A DNA stretch of 64,000 nt from the NCBI GenBank assembly GCA_024743195.1, contig JANSXE010000005.1, positions 1 to 64,000 of the forward strand. Direction: 5' to 3'. The stretch comes from Alphaproteobacteria bacterium. Lineage in GTDB: Bacteria; Pseudomonadota; Alphaproteobacteria; UBA8366; Aestuariispiraceae. The position numbers and the translations under genes are program-made. This document shows, piece by piece, positions 25,353 to 35,103 of this stretch. The notes under the pieces were generated by a model. That model was not told the origin of the DNA, made no database searches, and was given only the letters and a program-made list of their open reading frames with translations. The stretch's first letter is position 1. Every line of letters starts with the position of its first letter.

Positions 25353-26642
25353 ATGGGCGACAAGACATACGGCTTTGAAACGCTGGCGCTGCACGCCGGC
25401 GCCGCGCCCGACAGCGCCACCGGCGCGCGGGCGACGCCGATCTATCAGAACACCTCCTACGTCTTCGACTCAGCCGAGCACGCGGCCGCGCTGTTCAATC
25501 TGCAGGAGCCGGGCTTCATCTACTCCCGCCTGACCAACCCGACCGTCTCGGCGCTGGCCGAGCGGTTGGCGGCGCTGGACGACGGGATCGGCGCGGTGGT
25601 GACGGCCTCCGGCCATGCGGCGCAGATTCTGGCGCTCCTGCCCCTGATGACGCCGGGCGACCATATCGTGGCGGCCGACAAGCTCTATGGCGGCTCGATC
25701 AACCAGATGGCCCACACCTTCCGCAAGTGGGACTGGCGGGTCGATTTCGCCGACGCGACCGACCCGGAGGATTTCCGCCGCAAGCTGACCCCGCGCACCA
25801 AGGCGCTGTTCGTCGAGTGCCTCGCCAATCCGGGCGGCGTGGTGGTCGATCTGGAGGCGATCGCCCGGGTCGCGGACGAGGCTGAGATTCCGCTGATCGT
25901 CGACAACACCATGGCGACGCCCTATCTGTGCCGCCCGTTCGACTGGGGCGCGGCGCTCGCCACCTACTCCACCACCAAGTTCCTGCAGGGGCAGGGCGTC
26001 GCGCTCGGCGGCGCGGTGGTCGACAGCGGACGCTTCGACTTCGCCAAGCCGGAGAAGTTCCCGGCGCTCGCCAAGCCGGCGCCGGAGTATCACGACCTGA
26101 TCTTCTGCGAGACCTTCGGCGACCTCGCCTACACGATCTACGGACAGGCGGTGGGCCTGCGCGACCTCGGGCCGACGCAGCAGCCGATGAACGCGTTCCT
26201 GACGCTGCTCGGGATCGAGACCCTGCCGCTGCGGATGGAGCGGCATTGCGCCAATGCGCACACTGTCGCCGAGTTCCTGGAGGGCCACGCCCAGGTGGCG
26301 CGGGTGAACTACGCCGGGCTCAAGAGCTCGCCCTACAACGCGTTGGCGCAGAAATATCTGCCGAAGGGCGCAGGATCGGTCTTCACGATAGAGCTCGCCG
26401 GAGGCTTCGAGGCCGCCAAGCGCTTCGTCGAGAGCCTGGAGCTGTTCAGCCACCTCGCCAATATCGGCGACGCCAAATCGCTGGTGCTGCACCCTGCCTC
26501 GACCACCCATAACCAGCTCACGCCGGACCAGCAGCGCACCGCTGGCGCCGGCCCGGAAATGGTGCGCCTCTCCATCGGGCTGGAGACCGTCGCCGACCTG
26601 ATCGACGATCTCGACCGCGGCCTCGCCAAAGCCGCCGCCTGA
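25353..26642 (+). CDS. metY: O-acetylhomoserine (thiol)-lyase / aminocarboxypropyltransferase
   Basis: 429 residues, a PLP enzyme of the Cys/Met metabolism family that makes homocysteine from O-acetylhomoserine and sulfide in the cytoplasm. It opens with FETLALHAGAAPDSATGARATPIYQNTSYVF, binds PLP through K209 in YSTTKFLQGQG, and has IVDNTMATPYLCRPFDWGA and the NIGDAKSLVLHPASTTH loop. Length and motifs match MetY rather than MetB. The homocysteine methyltransferase gene follows 39 bp on, so the pair makes and then methylates homocysteine. Confidence 0.93.
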   Translation: MGDKTYGFETLALHAGAAPDSATGARATPIYQNTSYVFDSAEHAAALFNLQEPGFIYSRLTNPTVSALAERLAALDDGIGAVVTASGHAAQILALLPLMTPGDHIVAADKLYGGSINQMAHTFRKWDWRVDFADATDPEDFRRKLTPRTKALFVECLANPGGVVVDLEAIARVADEAEIPLIVDNTMATPYLCRPFDWGAALATYSTTKFLQGQGVALGGAVVDSGRFDFAKPEKFPALAKPAPEYHDLIFCETFGDLAYTIYGQAVGLRDLGPTQQPMNAFLTLLGIETLPLRMERHCANAHTVAEFLEGHAQVARVNYAGLKSSPYNALAQKYLPKGAGSVFTIELAGGFEAAKRFVESLELFSHLANIGDAKSLVLHPASTTHNQLTPDQQRTAGAGPEMVRLSIGLETVADLIDDLDRGLAKAAA

Positions 26643-26681
26643 CGCTCCCTCCCCCCTTCGCTTGCAAGAAAGACACGGGCC

Positions 26682-27737
26682 ATGACCGACGCCGACAATC
26701 TGTTCCTCACGCTGCTCGCCGAGCGCGACCACCTGATCGCCGACGGGGCGATGGGCACCAACCTCTTCAAGCGCGGCCTGCAGAGCGGGGACGCGCCAGA
26801 ACTCTGGAACCTCGACCATCCCGACCGCGTCAGAAGCGTGCATGCGGAGTTCATCGAGGCCGGGGCCGACATCATCCTGACCAACAGCTTCGGCGGCAAC
26901 AGCTTCCGCCTCAAGCTGCACGACGCACAGGACCGCGCCTACGAATTGTCCAAGGCGGCGGCGCAGGTCGCGCGCGAGGCGGCGGACGCGGTCGAGCGGC
27001 CGGTCGTCGTCGCGGGCTCCATCGGCCCGACCGGCGAGCTCTTCCAGCCGGTCGGACCGGTCAGCCACGAGGACGGCGTCGCCGCCTTCTACGAGCAGGC
27101 GCGCGGCCTGGTCGACGGCGGCGCGGACATCCTGTGGATCGAGACCATGTCGGGCCGGGAGGAGGCCGCCGCCGCCGTCGAAGGCGCCGCCAAGACCGGC
27201 CGCCCGGTGGTCAGCACGATGACCTTCGACACGGTCGGCAAGACCATGATGGGCCTCTCGCCGGAGGACGCCTACCGCAGCCTCAGCGCTCTGCCGATCG
27301 CGCCCGCGGCGATCGGCGCCAACTGCGGGCTGGGCGCGACGGAGAACGTGCTGTCCATCGTCGCCATGCACGGCGTCGTCGATCCGGACGCGGTGGTCGT
27401 CGCCAAGGCGAATTGCGGCGTGCCGGAATTCAAGAACGGCGAGTTCCGCTACACCGGCACGCCGGAGCTGATGGCGGACTACGCCCGTCTGGCCCGCGAT
27501 TCCGGCGCGCGCATCATCGGCGGCTGCTGCGGCACGGACGGCGTGGTCCTCAAGGCGATCCGCGACGCGCTCGACGGCTACACGCCCGGCGCGGTCCCGA
27601 CCATGGAGCAGATCGTGGAGAAGCTGGGCCCGCTCGCCGGGGTCACGGACCGGCCGGCGCATGTTCACGCCGGCGGGGCCGGCGCGCCGAGCGAGGACGA
27701 GGGCGGCCGGCGGCGCCGGCGGCGGCGCGGCGCGTGA
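26682..27737 (+). CDS. bmt: Betaine/homocysteine S-methyltransferase family protein
   Basis: 351 residues of the zinc-dependent Hcy-binding barrel: ADGAMGTNLFKRGL, ILTNSFGGNSFRL, GSIGPTGELF, ANCGLGATENVL and the zinc cysteines in IIGGCCGTDG. It methylates homocysteine to methionine, probably with glycine betaine or a related donor instead of methylfolate. The donor cannot be told from sequence alone. It follows metY directly and completes methionine synthesis. The C-terminal Arg-rich tail is low complexity. Confidence 0.88.
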   Translation: MTDADNLFLTLLAERDHLIADGAMGTNLFKRGLQSGDAPELWNLDHPDRVRSVHAEFIEAGADIILTNSFGGNSFRLKLHDAQDRAYELSKAAAQVAREAADAVERPVVVAGSIGPTGELFQPVGPVSHEDGVAAFYEQARGLVDGGADILWIETMSGREEAAAAVEGAAKTGRPVVSTMTFDTVGKTMMGLSPEDAYRSLSALPIAPAAIGANCGLGATENVLSIVAMHGVVDPDAVVVAKANCGVPEFKNGEFRYTGTPELMADYARLARDSGARIIGGCCGTDGVVLKAIRDALDGYTPGAVPTMEQIVEKLGPLAGVTDRPAHVHAGGAGAPSEDEGGRRRRRRRGA

Positions 27738-27783
27738 TTTGAAAGCGCGGACCGCGCGCCCTACCTCTAGGGTCGGGTGATAA

Positions 27784-27809
27784 GCCGATCCAAACAGCCG
27801 ATCCAAACA
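27784..27809 (+). repeat. Perfect 13-bp tandem duplication in the ytoQ leader
   Basis: GCCGATCCAAACA occurs twice back to back, ending 13 nt before the ytoQ ATG. It is probably a small slippage duplication in the 5' leader; a regulatory role is possible but unsupported. Confidence 0.7.
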
Positions 27810-27822
27810 CGGGAGCGAGACC

Positions 27823-28308
27823 ATGACCGAGCGCCGCTGGACCCTTTATCTGTCGGGCGAGATCCACAGCGACTGGCGCGAGCGCATCGAGGCCGGGATC
27901 GCCGACGCCGGCCTGCCGGTCGACGTGACGGCGCCGATCACGGTGCATGAGGACTCCGACGATTGCGGCGTCGCGATCTTCGGGGCGGAGCCGGACAAGT
28001 TCTGGCACGACCGCAAGGGGGCGCAACTCAACGCGGTGCGCACACAGACCCTCATCAGGGACGCCGACGTGGTCGTCGTGCGCTTCGGCGAAAAGTACAA
28101 GCAGTGGAACGCCGCCTTCGACGCCGGCTACGCGGCAGCCCTCGGCAAGCCCATCATCACCCTGCACCCGCCGGAGCACGACCACGCGCTGAAGGAGGTC
28201 GACGCCGCGGCTCTCGCCATGGCGCGCGCGCCGGAGCAGGTCGTCCAGGCGCTCGCTTACGTGATCCGCGGCCAGATGCCGTCCCGGGCGGCCAAGGCCG
28301 CGGAGTAG
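27823..28308 (+). CDS. ytoQ: YtoQ-family protein
   Basis: 161 residues. The sequence MTERRWTLYLSGEIHSDWRE, HEDSDDCGVAIFGAE and DKFWHDRKGAQLNAVRT with DADVVVVRFGEKYKQWNAAFDAGYA matches the conserved YtoQ family. It has a nucleoside 2-deoxyribosyltransferase-like fold by resemblance. No reaction is established. Cytoplasmic, no signal peptide. It has its own short leader after the methyltransferase gene and may be expressed with it. Confidence 0.88.
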   Translation: MTERRWTLYLSGEIHSDWRERIEAGIADAGLPVDVTAPITVHEDSDDCGVAIFGAEPDKFWHDRKGAQLNAVRTQTLIRDADVVVVRFGEKYKQWNAAFDAGYAAALGKPIITLHPPEHDHALKEVDAAALAMARAPEQVVQALAYVIRGQMPSRAAKAAE

Positions 28309-28913
28309 CCGCAGACTCCGGCTCCCGTCACCGCCTCGGCGCGGAGGCGTCGATGGGCGGCTGCGAGCGGCCGCCGCCCCCAACAGCGCCGAGCGGGCGT
28401 CCATGCGCGACCTAGGGACCGCCCGCGGCGCCGGTACGCAGGCGCCGCCGCCCGTCGTCGAGCGATCCCTTGGTCCCCAGTGTCTCCCCCGACCATTGCG
28501 GCCCGCCCCGGCAAAAGCCATCGAACGCCCCAAGCGGCCGAGCGTTTCGCAAGGGCCGATCAAGGGAAAGACGGCAAATCGAAGCTCCGCCGGGCTTTAC
28601 GAACCGTCGAACCTGGCGCCCGTCCTCCGTCGATCGCGACGGTCCGCGAAAGCGTGCGCCAGAGCGCCTAACGTTTACGTAAACGTCATCAGCGGCGCTA
28701 GGGGAAGCGCGTCTGGGGCGCCTCCGACGGGGCGGGCGGCGTGCGCGAGAGCGGCCCCGCCTTGGCGAGGGCGACCCGTGGCGAAGGCGGCGTGCGCGGC
28801 CGGGGATGGATTAGGGCACGGGTCCGTGAACGTGCTCGGACTGGGTAGGGGGAACTCGACGCCGGCGCGCCCCCTCGAGGGTCCCAGCAACTGGGGACCG
28901 CGCTCGTCGCCGC
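28309..28913. other. 605 bp intergenic region without a recognisable gene
   Basis: All long frames here read as Arg/Ala/Pro-rich noise and overlap real genes antisense. The only clear structure is the 16 bp palindrome at 28671-28686. No transposase, RNA gene or terminator with a T run was found. It may hold the remains of a lost gene. Confidence 0.5.
28671..28686. promoter_or_regulatory. Perfect 16-bp palindrome ACGTTTACGTAAACGT (orphan operator?)
   Basis: A perfect palindrome of AT-richer sequence in GC-rich DNA. From memory it resembles the operators reported for MerR-family LiuR-type regulators of branched-chain acid degradation. No gene starts within 200 bp on either strand that it obviously controls. 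Confidence 0.4.
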
Positions 28914-29309
28914 TCAGCCGACCACCGCCGTCGTTTCGATCTCGACCTTGGCGCGGTCCTCGACCAGGGCGGCGACCTGCACCAGGGCCATGGCGGGGTA
29001 GACCTTGCCCAACACCTCGCGATAGGCGGCGCCGACCGCCTGCAGCTTCGCGAGATATTCCTGCTTGTCGGTCACGTACCAGGTCATGCGCACGATGTGC
29101 TCGGGCGCGGCGCCGCCGGCCTCCAGCACGGCGCGGGTGTTCTCCAGGCATTGGCGGACCTGATGGACGAAATCGTCGCTCTCCCAGCCGTTCACCGGGT
29201 GCCAGCCGACCTGGCCCGCGACGAAGACCATGCGGCCCGCGGCGGCGGTTCCGTTCGAGTAGCCGCTGGGACGCGGCCAGCCTTCGGGGTTGAGCGGATC
29301 GACGGGCAT
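28914..29309 (-). CDS. RidA/YjgF-family protein of the 2-aminobenzoyl-CoA cluster
   Basis: 131 residues from the ATG at 29309 that overlaps the preceding TGA (TGATG). Family features are PSGYSNGTAAAGRMVFVAGQVGW, QVRQCLENTRAVLEAGG and MTWYVTDKQEYL. RidA proteins hydrolyse reactive enamine/imine intermediates in the cytoplasm. Dearomatised 2-amino-cyclohexenone-carboxyl-CoA products would give just such imines, so a role in deamination within this pathway is a reasonable inference. Last gene of the operon. Confidence 0.85.
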   Translation of the reverse strand: MPVDPLNPEGWPRPSGYSNGTAAAGRMVFVAGQVGWHPVNGWESDDFVHQVRQCLENTRAVLEAGGAAPEHIVRMTWYVTDKQEYLAKLQAVGAAYREVLGKVYPAMALVQVAALVEDRAKVEIETTAVVG

Positions 29310-29782
29310 CACGCGCCCTCCTCTGCTTCCGGGGTTGGGGCGAGAAAGCCCGCCATGCGCGCGCGCAGATCGTCGGGAATGCGCATCGCCTTGGGCGGCG
29401 GGCCCACCGCGGCGAAGACGAGCGAATGGTCGAAGCCGACCCTGAGCCGGCCGTCCTCACCCTCCGCCTCGACCCGCAGCCCGATCGAACTGCCGCCCAA
29501 CTTCGCGATCCAGAGCCGCCAGACGAGCGTCTCGCCGAGAACGCCCGGGCTGGGATAGACGCCTTCGGTGCGGATCGCCGGGACGCCGTAGCCGCGCTCG
29601 CCGACCAAGTCGCGGAACGGACAGTCGAGCCCTTCGGCGAACCAGATCTCCACCACCTGGTTCAGCATCTCGAACCAGCGTGGAAAGAAGACGATGCCGG
29701 CCGGGTCGCAATGCTGGAACAGGACGGTGAGGCGCATTTCGAACGCGCCCGACGGGGGCGCGCTTACCGAGTGGGCGTTCAT
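29309..29782 (-). CDS. Acyl-CoA thioesterase (4-hydroxybenzoyl-CoA thioesterase-like hotdog protein)
   Basis: 157 residues with the 4HBT signature LFQHCDPAGIVFFPRWFEMLNQ including the active-site aspartate, and a single hotdog fold. It would release CoA from dead-end or excess aromatic thioesters such as 2-aminobenzoyl-CoA. Start and stop overlap its neighbours by 4 and 1-4 bp, so it is translationally coupled within the aminobenzoate operon. Azoarcus evansii has a 2-aminobenzoyl-CoA thioesterase in the equivalent context. Confidence 0.88.
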   Translation of the reverse strand: MNAHSVSAPPSGAFEMRLTVLFQHCDPAGIVFFPRWFEMLNQVVEIWFAEGLDCPFRDLVGERGYGVPAIRTEGVYPSPGVLGETLVWRLWIAKLGGSSIGLRVEAEGEDGRLRVGFDHSLVFAAVGPPPKAMRIPDDLRARMAGFLAPTPEAEEGA

Positions 29783-31425
29783 TGTGCGGTGCGCTCCTCT
29801 TCCATGCGGCGCAGGCGGAAGCGCTGCACCTTGCCGGTTTCCGTCTTCGGCAACGCGGTGACGAACTCCACCGCGCGGGGGTATTTATAGGGGGCGATCG
29901 TGCGCTTCACATGCTCCTGCAGCGCCTTTGCGGTTTCCGGATCGCCGCTGGCGTCCTCGCGCAGCACGACGAAGGCCTTAACGACGGTTCCGCGATCGGC
30001 GTCCGGCGCGCCGATAACCGCGCATTCGGCGACCGACGGATGGCTCATCAACGCCGCCTCCACCTCCGGCCCGGAGATGTTGTAGCCGGCGGAGACGATC
30101 ATGTCGTCGGCGCGCGCCTGGAAGTGGAAATAGCCCTCCTCATCCATCAGATAGGCGTCGCCGGTCAGGTTCCATCCATCGCGCACATAGTCCTTCTGCC
30201 GCGGATCGGCCAGATAGCGGCAGCCGGTCGGACCGCGCACGGCGAGCCGGCCGACCTCCCCGGGCGGCAACGGGTTCATGGCGTCGTCGACCACCACCGC
30301 CTCATAGCCGGGAATCGGCTTGCCGGTGGCGCCCGGCTTGATCTCGTCCTCCGGCGCGGAGATGAAGATGTGCAGCATCTCCGTCGCGCCTATGCCGTCG
30401 ATGATCTTGATTCCCGTGGCTTCGCGCCAGGCGACGAAGGTCGGCTTCGGCAGCGTCTCGCCGGCGGAGACGCATTTGCGCAAGCTCTTCAGCGAATAGC
30501 GCTCGATCGCGTTCAACATCGCGCGATAGGCGGTCGGCGCGGTGACGCAGATGGTGGCCTGATGTCGGTCGATCGCCTTGGCCAATTCGTCCGGCGGCAG
30601 CCGCTCCAGCAGGACGGAGGCGGCGCCGACCCGCATCGGAAAGGTCGCCAGCCCGCCCAGCCCGAAGGTGAAGGCGAGCGGCGGGCTGCCGATGAAGACG
30701 TCGTCCGCCGTCGGCTTCAGCACCGACTTCGGGAAGGCGTCGCAGATCGCCATCACGTCGCGGTGGAAATGCATCGTGCCCTTGGGCTGGCCCGTGGTGC
30801 CGCTGGTGAAGGCGATCAGCACCACGTCGTCGGCCGCGGTCTCGACGGTGTCGAACGTCGCAGGCTTCGAGGCCATGCGGTCCTCGAGCTCGCCGTGCGC
30901 ACCCTTCTCGCCGGAGCCGTTATAGGTCACGACGCGCTTCAGGACCGCGGCCTCGTCCTGGCAGAGGTCCATCTCCTCCTTCAGCCGCTCATCGCACAGC
31001 GCCAGCGCAATCTGCGCCTTCTCCGCGATCACGGCCAGTTCCCGCCCGCGCAGCAAGGGCATGGTCGCGACCACGATCCCGCCCGCCTTGGCGATCCCGA
31101 ACCAGCAGGCCATGAACATCGGATTGTTGGCGCCGCGGATCATCACCCGATTGCCGGGAACGAGGCCCAGATCCTCCGTCAGCACGCGGGCGATGCGGTT
31201 CGACTTCTCCAACACGTCGCGATAGGTCCAACGCTGCCCGTTGGCGCCGAGGAAGCAGAGGCGATCGTCATGGCCGCCCTCGACCATCCGGTCGAGCAGT
31301 TCGGTCGCGCAGTTCAGCCGATCGGGATAACGGAACTCCGGCCGATCGAGCAGAAAGGTCGGCCACGCCTCCTTCGGCGGCAGGTTGTCGCGGGCGAAGC
31401 TGTCGATATGGGCGCTGTCGCTCAT
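29779..31425 (-). CDS. Benzoate-CoA ligase family protein, probable 2-aminobenzoate-CoA ligase
   Basis: 548 residues of the ANL adenylating family. AMP-binding motif [62 protein letters not shown] and the catalytic lysine in [12 protein letters not shown] are all present. It activates an aromatic acid to its CoA thioester with ATP. The neighbouring fused monooxygenase/reductase makes anthranilate the likely substrate; benzoate or salicylate are alternatives. Overlaps the acyl-CoA dehydrogenase and thioesterase genes by ATGA. Confidence 0.88.
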   Translation of the reverse strand: MSDSAHIDSFARDNLPPKEAWPTFLLDRPEFRYPDRLNCATELLDRMVEGGHDDRLCFLGANGQRWTYRDVLEKSNRIARVLTEDLGLVPGNRVMIRGANNPMFMACWFGIAKAGGIVVATMPLLRGRELAVIAEKAQIALALCDERLKEEMDLCQDEAAVLKRVVTYNGSGEKGAHGELEDRMASKPATFDTVETAADDVVLIAFTSGTTGQPKGTMHFHRDVMAICDAFPKSVLKPTADDVFIGSPPLAFTFGLGGLATFPMRVGAASVLLERLPPDELAKAIDRHQATICVTAPTAYRAMLNAIERYSLKSLRKCVSAGETLPKPTFVAWREATGIKIIDGIGATEMLHIFISAPEDEIKPGATGKPIPGYEAVVVDDAMNPLPPGEVGRLAVRGPTGCRYLADPRQKDYVRDGWNLTGDAYLMDEEGYFHFQARADDMIVSAGYNISGPEVEAALMSHPSVAECAVIGAPDADRGTVVKAFVVLREDASGDPETAKALQEHVKRTIAPYKYPRAVEFVTALPKTETGKVQRFRLRRMEEERTAQ

Positions 31426-32609
31426 CCTGTTCCCTCCCCCTTCTGGAATTCCATCAGATGCTGGCGGGCGATCACCACTTTCTGAACCTCGCTGGCGCCC
31501 TCGTAGATGCGCAGCGCGCGCACGTCACGATAAAGACGCTCCACAGGGCTCTCCCGCACCACGCCGTGGCCGCCCATGATCTGGACCGCGCGGTCGACGA
31601 CGCGCTGCGCCGCCTCGGTCGCATAGAGCTTGGCCATGGAGGATTCGCGCGTGACGCGGGGCGCGCCGGCGTCCTTGGCCCAGGCGGCGCGGTAGATCAT
31701 CAGGGCGGCGGCGTCGACCTCGGTCGCGCTGTCGGCCAGCATCGCCTGCACCATCTGAAGATCGCCCATCGCCCCGCCGAACAGCTTCCGCGTCGCCGCG
31801 CGCGCCGTCGCCTCGTCCAGGGCCCGGCGCGCAAAGCCGAGCGCCGCCGCCCCCACGGTGGAGCGGAAGACGTCGAGCACCGACATCGCGATCTTGAAGC
31901 CCTCGCCGCGCGCGCCGATCAGCGCGTCGGCCGGGAGCTTGACGTTGTCGAAGCGGAGTCGCGCCAGGGGATGGGGCGCGGAGGTCTCGATCCGCTCCGC
32001 GACGCGGAGGCCCGGCGCGTCGGCCGGAACCAGGAAGCAGCTCAATCCCTTGGCGCCGGGCGCTTCGCCGGTGCGCGCGAAGACGCTGTAGAAATCCGCG
32101 ATCCCGCCGTTGGAAATCCAGGTCTTTTCGCCGTCGAGGGCGTAGCCGTCGCCCTCCAACACCGCGCGGGTCTTGAGGGCGGCGACGTCGGAGCCCGCCT
32201 CCGGCTCGCTGAGCGCAAAGGCGGCGACCGCCTCGCCGGCCGCGACCCTGGGCAGCCAGGCGCGTTTCTGATCGTCCGTTCCAAAAAGCGAGATCGGCCC
32301 CGCGCCCAGCCCCTGCATGGCGAAGGCGAAATCGGCGAGCCCGCCGCGATAGGCCAGCGTTTCGCGCGCGAGACAAAGCGTGCGCGCGTCGAGCCGGTCG
32401 GCCGCGCCGCCGAACGCCTCGCCGGCGACGCTGTGGCGGGTCCAGCCGGCCGCGCCGAGGCGGCGCACGATCTCGCGGCAGGCGGCGTCGACGTCGCAAT
32501 GGGCGTGGGCCAGCTCGCCAAGGCCGTCGGCGAAGCGCGCGATCTCCTGCGCAAGGCCGCGGTGGCGGTCTTCGAAGAACGGCCAGGCGAGGAAGCTTGC
32601 ATCAGGCAT
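31422..32609 (-). CDS. Acyl-CoA dehydrogenase of the 2-aminobenzoyl-CoA cluster
   Basis: 395 residues from the ATG at 32609, preceded by GGGAAAGG; upstream in-frame sequence is repeat DNA and not used. FAD/substrate motifs [15 protein letters not shown] and [17 protein letters not shown], and the C-terminal [34 protein letters not shown] with the usual catalytic glutamate region, are complete. It oxidises a CoA-bound ring or ring-cleavage product, passing electrons to ETF. It is separated from the enoyl-CoA hydratase gene by a REP cluster but belongs to the same set. Confidence 0.9.
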   Translation of the reverse strand: MPDASFLAWPFFEDRHRGLAQEIARFADGLGELAHAHCDVDAACREIVRRLGAAGWTRHSVAGEAFGGAADRLDARTLCLARETLAYRGGLADFAFAMQGLGAGPISLFGTDDQKRAWLPRVAAGEAVAAFALSEPEAGSDVAALKTRAVLEGDGYALDGEKTWISNGGIADFYSVFARTGEAPGAKGLSCFLVPADAPGLRVAERIETSAPHPLARLRFDNVKLPADALIGARGEGFKIAMSVLDVFRSTVGAAALGFARRALDEATARAATRKLFGGAMGDLQMVQAMLADSATEVDAAALMIYRAAWAKDAGAPRVTRESSMAKLYATEAAQRVVDRAVQIMGGHGVVRESPVERLYRDVRALRIYEGASEVQKVVIARQHLMEFQKGEGTG

Positions 32610-32716
32610 GGCGCGCGCCTTTCCCGTCCGCCCGCGGACGCCGCGCAAGTCCGCGCCGGCGGCCCTCACCCGAAGACGGAGCCGAAAGACGGCGTCTGCA
32701 CGCGCCGACGGCCCCA

Positions 32717-32909
32717 CCCTTCGAGACGGGCGCGCGCGCGCCCTCCTCAGGATGAGGCCTCAGTGCGGCGAGGACTGGCGAACAGCCCTCATCCTGAGGA
32801 GCCGCCGTCAGGCGGCGTCTCGAAGGGCGAGGGCGGGGCAGGCGGACTGTCGCGCAGCCGCGGCCCCGCCTTTCGAGACCGCGCGCATGCGCCTCCACAG
32901 GGTGAGGCT
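32717..32909. repeat. REP-like palindromic repeat cluster
   Basis: Unit 1 (32717-32758) begins CCCTTCGAGACG and ends CTCAGGATGAGGC. Unit 2 (about 32784-32827) is the inverse, running GCCCTCATCCTGAGGAGC to CGTCTCGAAGGG. A third degenerate copy (CCTTTCGAGACC...GGTGAGGC) lies at 32869-32909. These words are typical of alphaproteobacterial REP sequences. They sit between two operon genes, where they may affect mRNA stability. Confidence 0.8.
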
Positions 32910-32958
32910 TTGGGCGTTTCCGGCTGCTGAGCGCGGGGTCGCTGCGCGCCGCCATCGC

Positions 32959-33774
32959 TCAATCCCCCTCGAAGACCGGCTTGCGTTTGGCCGCGAAGGC
33001 CTCGAAGGCGCGGGTGAAGTCTCCCGTCTGCATGCAGATCGCCTGGGCCTGGGCCTCGGCCTCGATGGCGGCCTCCAGGCTCATGTCCCATTCGCGGTTC
33101 AGCATGGTCTTGGTCATCATGTGCGCGAAGTTGGGCCCGTCCGCGAGGCTCTGGGCCAGGGCCAGGGCCTCGTCCGTCAGCGCCTGCTTGTCCACCAGGC
33201 GGTTGAAGAAGCCCCAGCGCTCCCCCTCCTCCGCGGTCATGGCGCGACCGGTGAACAGGAGCTCGCTGGCCCGTCCCTGTCCGATCATGCGCGGCAGCAT
33301 GGCGCAGGCGCCCATGTCGCAGCCGGCCAGACCCACGCGGGTGAAGAGGAAGGCGGTCTTGGCGTCCGGGGCGCCGAGCCGCAGATCGGCGGCGAGCGCG
33401 ATCATCGCGCCGGCGCCGGCGCACACGCCCTCCACCGCGGCGATCACCGGCTGACGCGCATTGCGGATCGCGAGGACCAGATCCCCGGTCATGCGGGTGA
33501 ACTGCAAGAGGCCTTTCATATCGCGTTTGGTCAGCGGCTCGATGATCTCGAACACGTCGCCCCCGGAGCAGAAGTTCCCGCCGGCGCCCCGGATCACGAC
33601 GCCCTCCACGTCGTCCGCGTCGCGCAGCGCGCGGAAGTAATCTCTGAGTTCGGCGTAGGAGTCGAAGGTGAGCGGGTTCTTCTTCTCCGGCCGATTCAGG
33701 GTCACGAGCGCGACGGCCCCGCGCATTTCGAGCTCGAAATGGGACGGGCGGTAGGCGGCCATGCCGTCGGTCAT
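32959..33774 (-). CDS. Enoyl-CoA hydratase/isomerase family protein
   Basis: 271 residues, crotonase fold. The oxyanion-hole motif [13 protein letters not shown] and [25 protein letters not shown] are clear, and the second active-site region reads [19 protein letters not shown], with Asp/Cys where hydratases usually carry a glutamate. It probably hydrates or opens a ring-derived CoA thioester in the 2-aminobenzoate pathway. Its ATG overlaps the MarR gene's stop (ATGA). Confidence 0.88.
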   Translation of the reverse strand: MTDGMAAYRPSHFELEMRGAVALVTLNRPEKKNPLTFDSYAELRDYFRALRDADDVEGVVIRGAGGNFCSGGDVFEIIEPLTKRDMKGLLQFTRMTGDLVLAIRNARQPVIAAVEGVCAGAGAMIALAADLRLGAPDAKTAFLFTRVGLAGCDMGACAMLPRMIGQGRASELLFTGRAMTAEEGERWGFFNRLVDKQALTDEALALAQSLADGPNFAHMMTKTMLNREWDMSLEAAIEAEAQAQAICMQTGDFTRAFEAFAAKRKPVFEGD

Positions 33775-34322
33775 CGCGGTTCTCCTGTCTGTTCGCCCGC
33801 GGCGGCGTCGACGCGCGCTTGCGCCGTCGTGCGGGCCTTCTCCATCAATCGGGTCAGCTCGGCGACCTCGGCGTCGTCTAGGCCGGCCAGCAGGTCGTCG
33901 ATCCAGCCCAGATGCGCGACCGCCATCTCCGCGAACTGCCGTCGCCCCTCCTCGGTCAGCGCGATGAAGCTGGTGCGCCGGTCCTCCGGCGGGCTGCGCC
34001 GTACCACCGCCCCTTCCTTCGCCAACCGATCGACCACCGCCGTCACATTGCCGTTGGAGACGCGCAGCCGGCGCGAGAGCTGGCCCATGGTCATGCCGTC
34101 CGGCCCGGCCCGGTCGAGGGCGGCCATCAGGTCGAAGCGCGGCAGGGTGACGTTGTAGGCGTCGCGCAGGCGCTGGCGGATCGCCCGCTGCACCAGATTG
34201 GAGCCGTCCAACATGCGAAGCCAGAGCCGAAGACGGCTGACGTCGCGCCCGGCGACCGCGGCCGCCGCCGCGCCGCCGGCCGTCTCTTCCGCCCGGCGCG
34301 GATCGGGGGCGGGCGCGCTCAT
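33771..34322 (-). CDS. MarR-family regulator of the aminobenzoate operon
   Basis: 183 residues from the ATG at 34322 overlapping the SDR stop. The winged helix is read in [50 protein letters not shown], the canonical MarR DNA-binding and wing region. MarR proteins regulating aromatic-CoA pathways are usually repressors released by the CoA thioester. The perfect palindrome at 37465-37480 upstream of the first gene is its likely operator (inference). Embedded between catabolic genes, so probably autoregulated. Confidence 0.9.
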   Translation of the reverse strand: MSAPAPDPRRAEETAGGAAAAAVAGRDVSRLRLWLRMLDGSNLVQRAIRQRLRDAYNVTLPRFDLMAALDRAGPDGMTMGQLSRRLRVSNGNVTAVVDRLAKEGAVVRRSPPEDRRTSFIALTEEGRRQFAEMAVAHLGWIDDLLAGLDDAEVAELTRLMEKARTTAQARVDAAAGEQTGEPR

Positions 34323-35083
34323 CCCATCACCTCCCCGCCGGCGACCGCGATCGCCTGGCCGGTGATCGCGGTCGCGCCGGGTCCGGTCAGCCAGTCGACC
34401 GCGTCGGCCACCTCCTCCGGCGCGATCAGGCGACGCATCGGATTGGTGCGGGCGAGCTTGGCGCGCGCCTCCTCGGCGCTCAGCCCCTTGGCGGACAGCG
34501 CCTCGACGGCCTGCGCGGCCAAGTCGGTCTCGGTGTAGCCGGGGCAGACGGCGTTGACCGTGACCCCGCTTCCCGCCGTCTCCAGGGCGGCCGCGCGGAC
34601 CAGACCGACCGCGCCGTGCTTGGCGGCGACATAGGCGGCGACTCCGGGATAGGCCTTGAGGCCCGCCGTGCTGGCGACGACGACGGCGCGCCCCCAGCCG
34701 GCGGTCCGCATGTCCGGCAGCGCGGCCTTCAGGCACGCGAAGACGCCGGTCAGGTTGAGATCCAGCGCGGCGCGAAAGCCCTCCGGGGTCTCCTCCTCGA
34801 TCGGGCGCGCGACCGTCCCGCCGGCGTTGGCGACGAGGATCGAGATCGAACCGAAACCGGCCCGCGCCTGATCGAAGGCGCGGACGACGGCCGCCGGGTC
34901 GGTCACGTCGCAGGCGACGCCCTGCGCCGCCGGCAGGCCTTGCGCGAAGACGGCCGCGGCGGCCCCGTCGCGCGCCAGGACCGAGACCCGCGCGCCGCGC
35001 GCGGCCAGCCGTGCGGCGATCGCGGCCCCGATCCCCTTGTAGCCGCCGGTGACGACGGCGTGGCGCTCGGCGAGGTCGGACAT
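34319..35083 (-). CDS. Short-chain dehydrogenase/reductase
   Basis: 254 residues, classical SDR. Cofactor motif TGGYKGIG (12-19), ANAGG, and the catalytic S138, Y151 and K155 in [20 protein letters not shown] are present, ending with the usual [13 protein letters not shown] and [10 protein letters not shown]. It would oxidise a 3-hydroxyacyl-CoA type intermediate with NAD(P) in the aminobenzoate pathway. Lies 20 bp after the fused monooxygenase/reductase and overlaps the MarR gene. Confidence 0.9.
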   Translation of the reverse strand: MSDLAERHAVVTGGYKGIGAAIAARLAARGARVSVLARDGAAAAVFAQGLPAAQGVACDVTDPAAVVRAFDQARAGFGSISILVANAGGTVARPIEEETPEGFRAALDLNLTGVFACLKAALPDMRTAGWGRAVVVASTAGLKAYPGVAAYVAAKHGAVGLVRAAALETAGSGVTVNAVCPGYTETDLAAQAVEALSAKGLSAEEARAKLARTNPMRRLIAPEEVADAVDWLTGPGATAITGQAIAVAGGEVMG

Positions 35084-35103
35084 GGCGGCTTCCCCCTCCC
35101 CCG

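Noticed and set aside
25470-27824. A 784-codon minus-strand ORF
   Set aside because: Antisense of metY and the homocysteine methyltransferase gene, whose motifs are complete.
28403-29293. A 296-codon plus-strand ORF in and beyond the 28.3-28.9 kb gap
   Set aside because: Arg/Pro/Ser-rich, overlaps the RidA gene antisense, and has no family motif.
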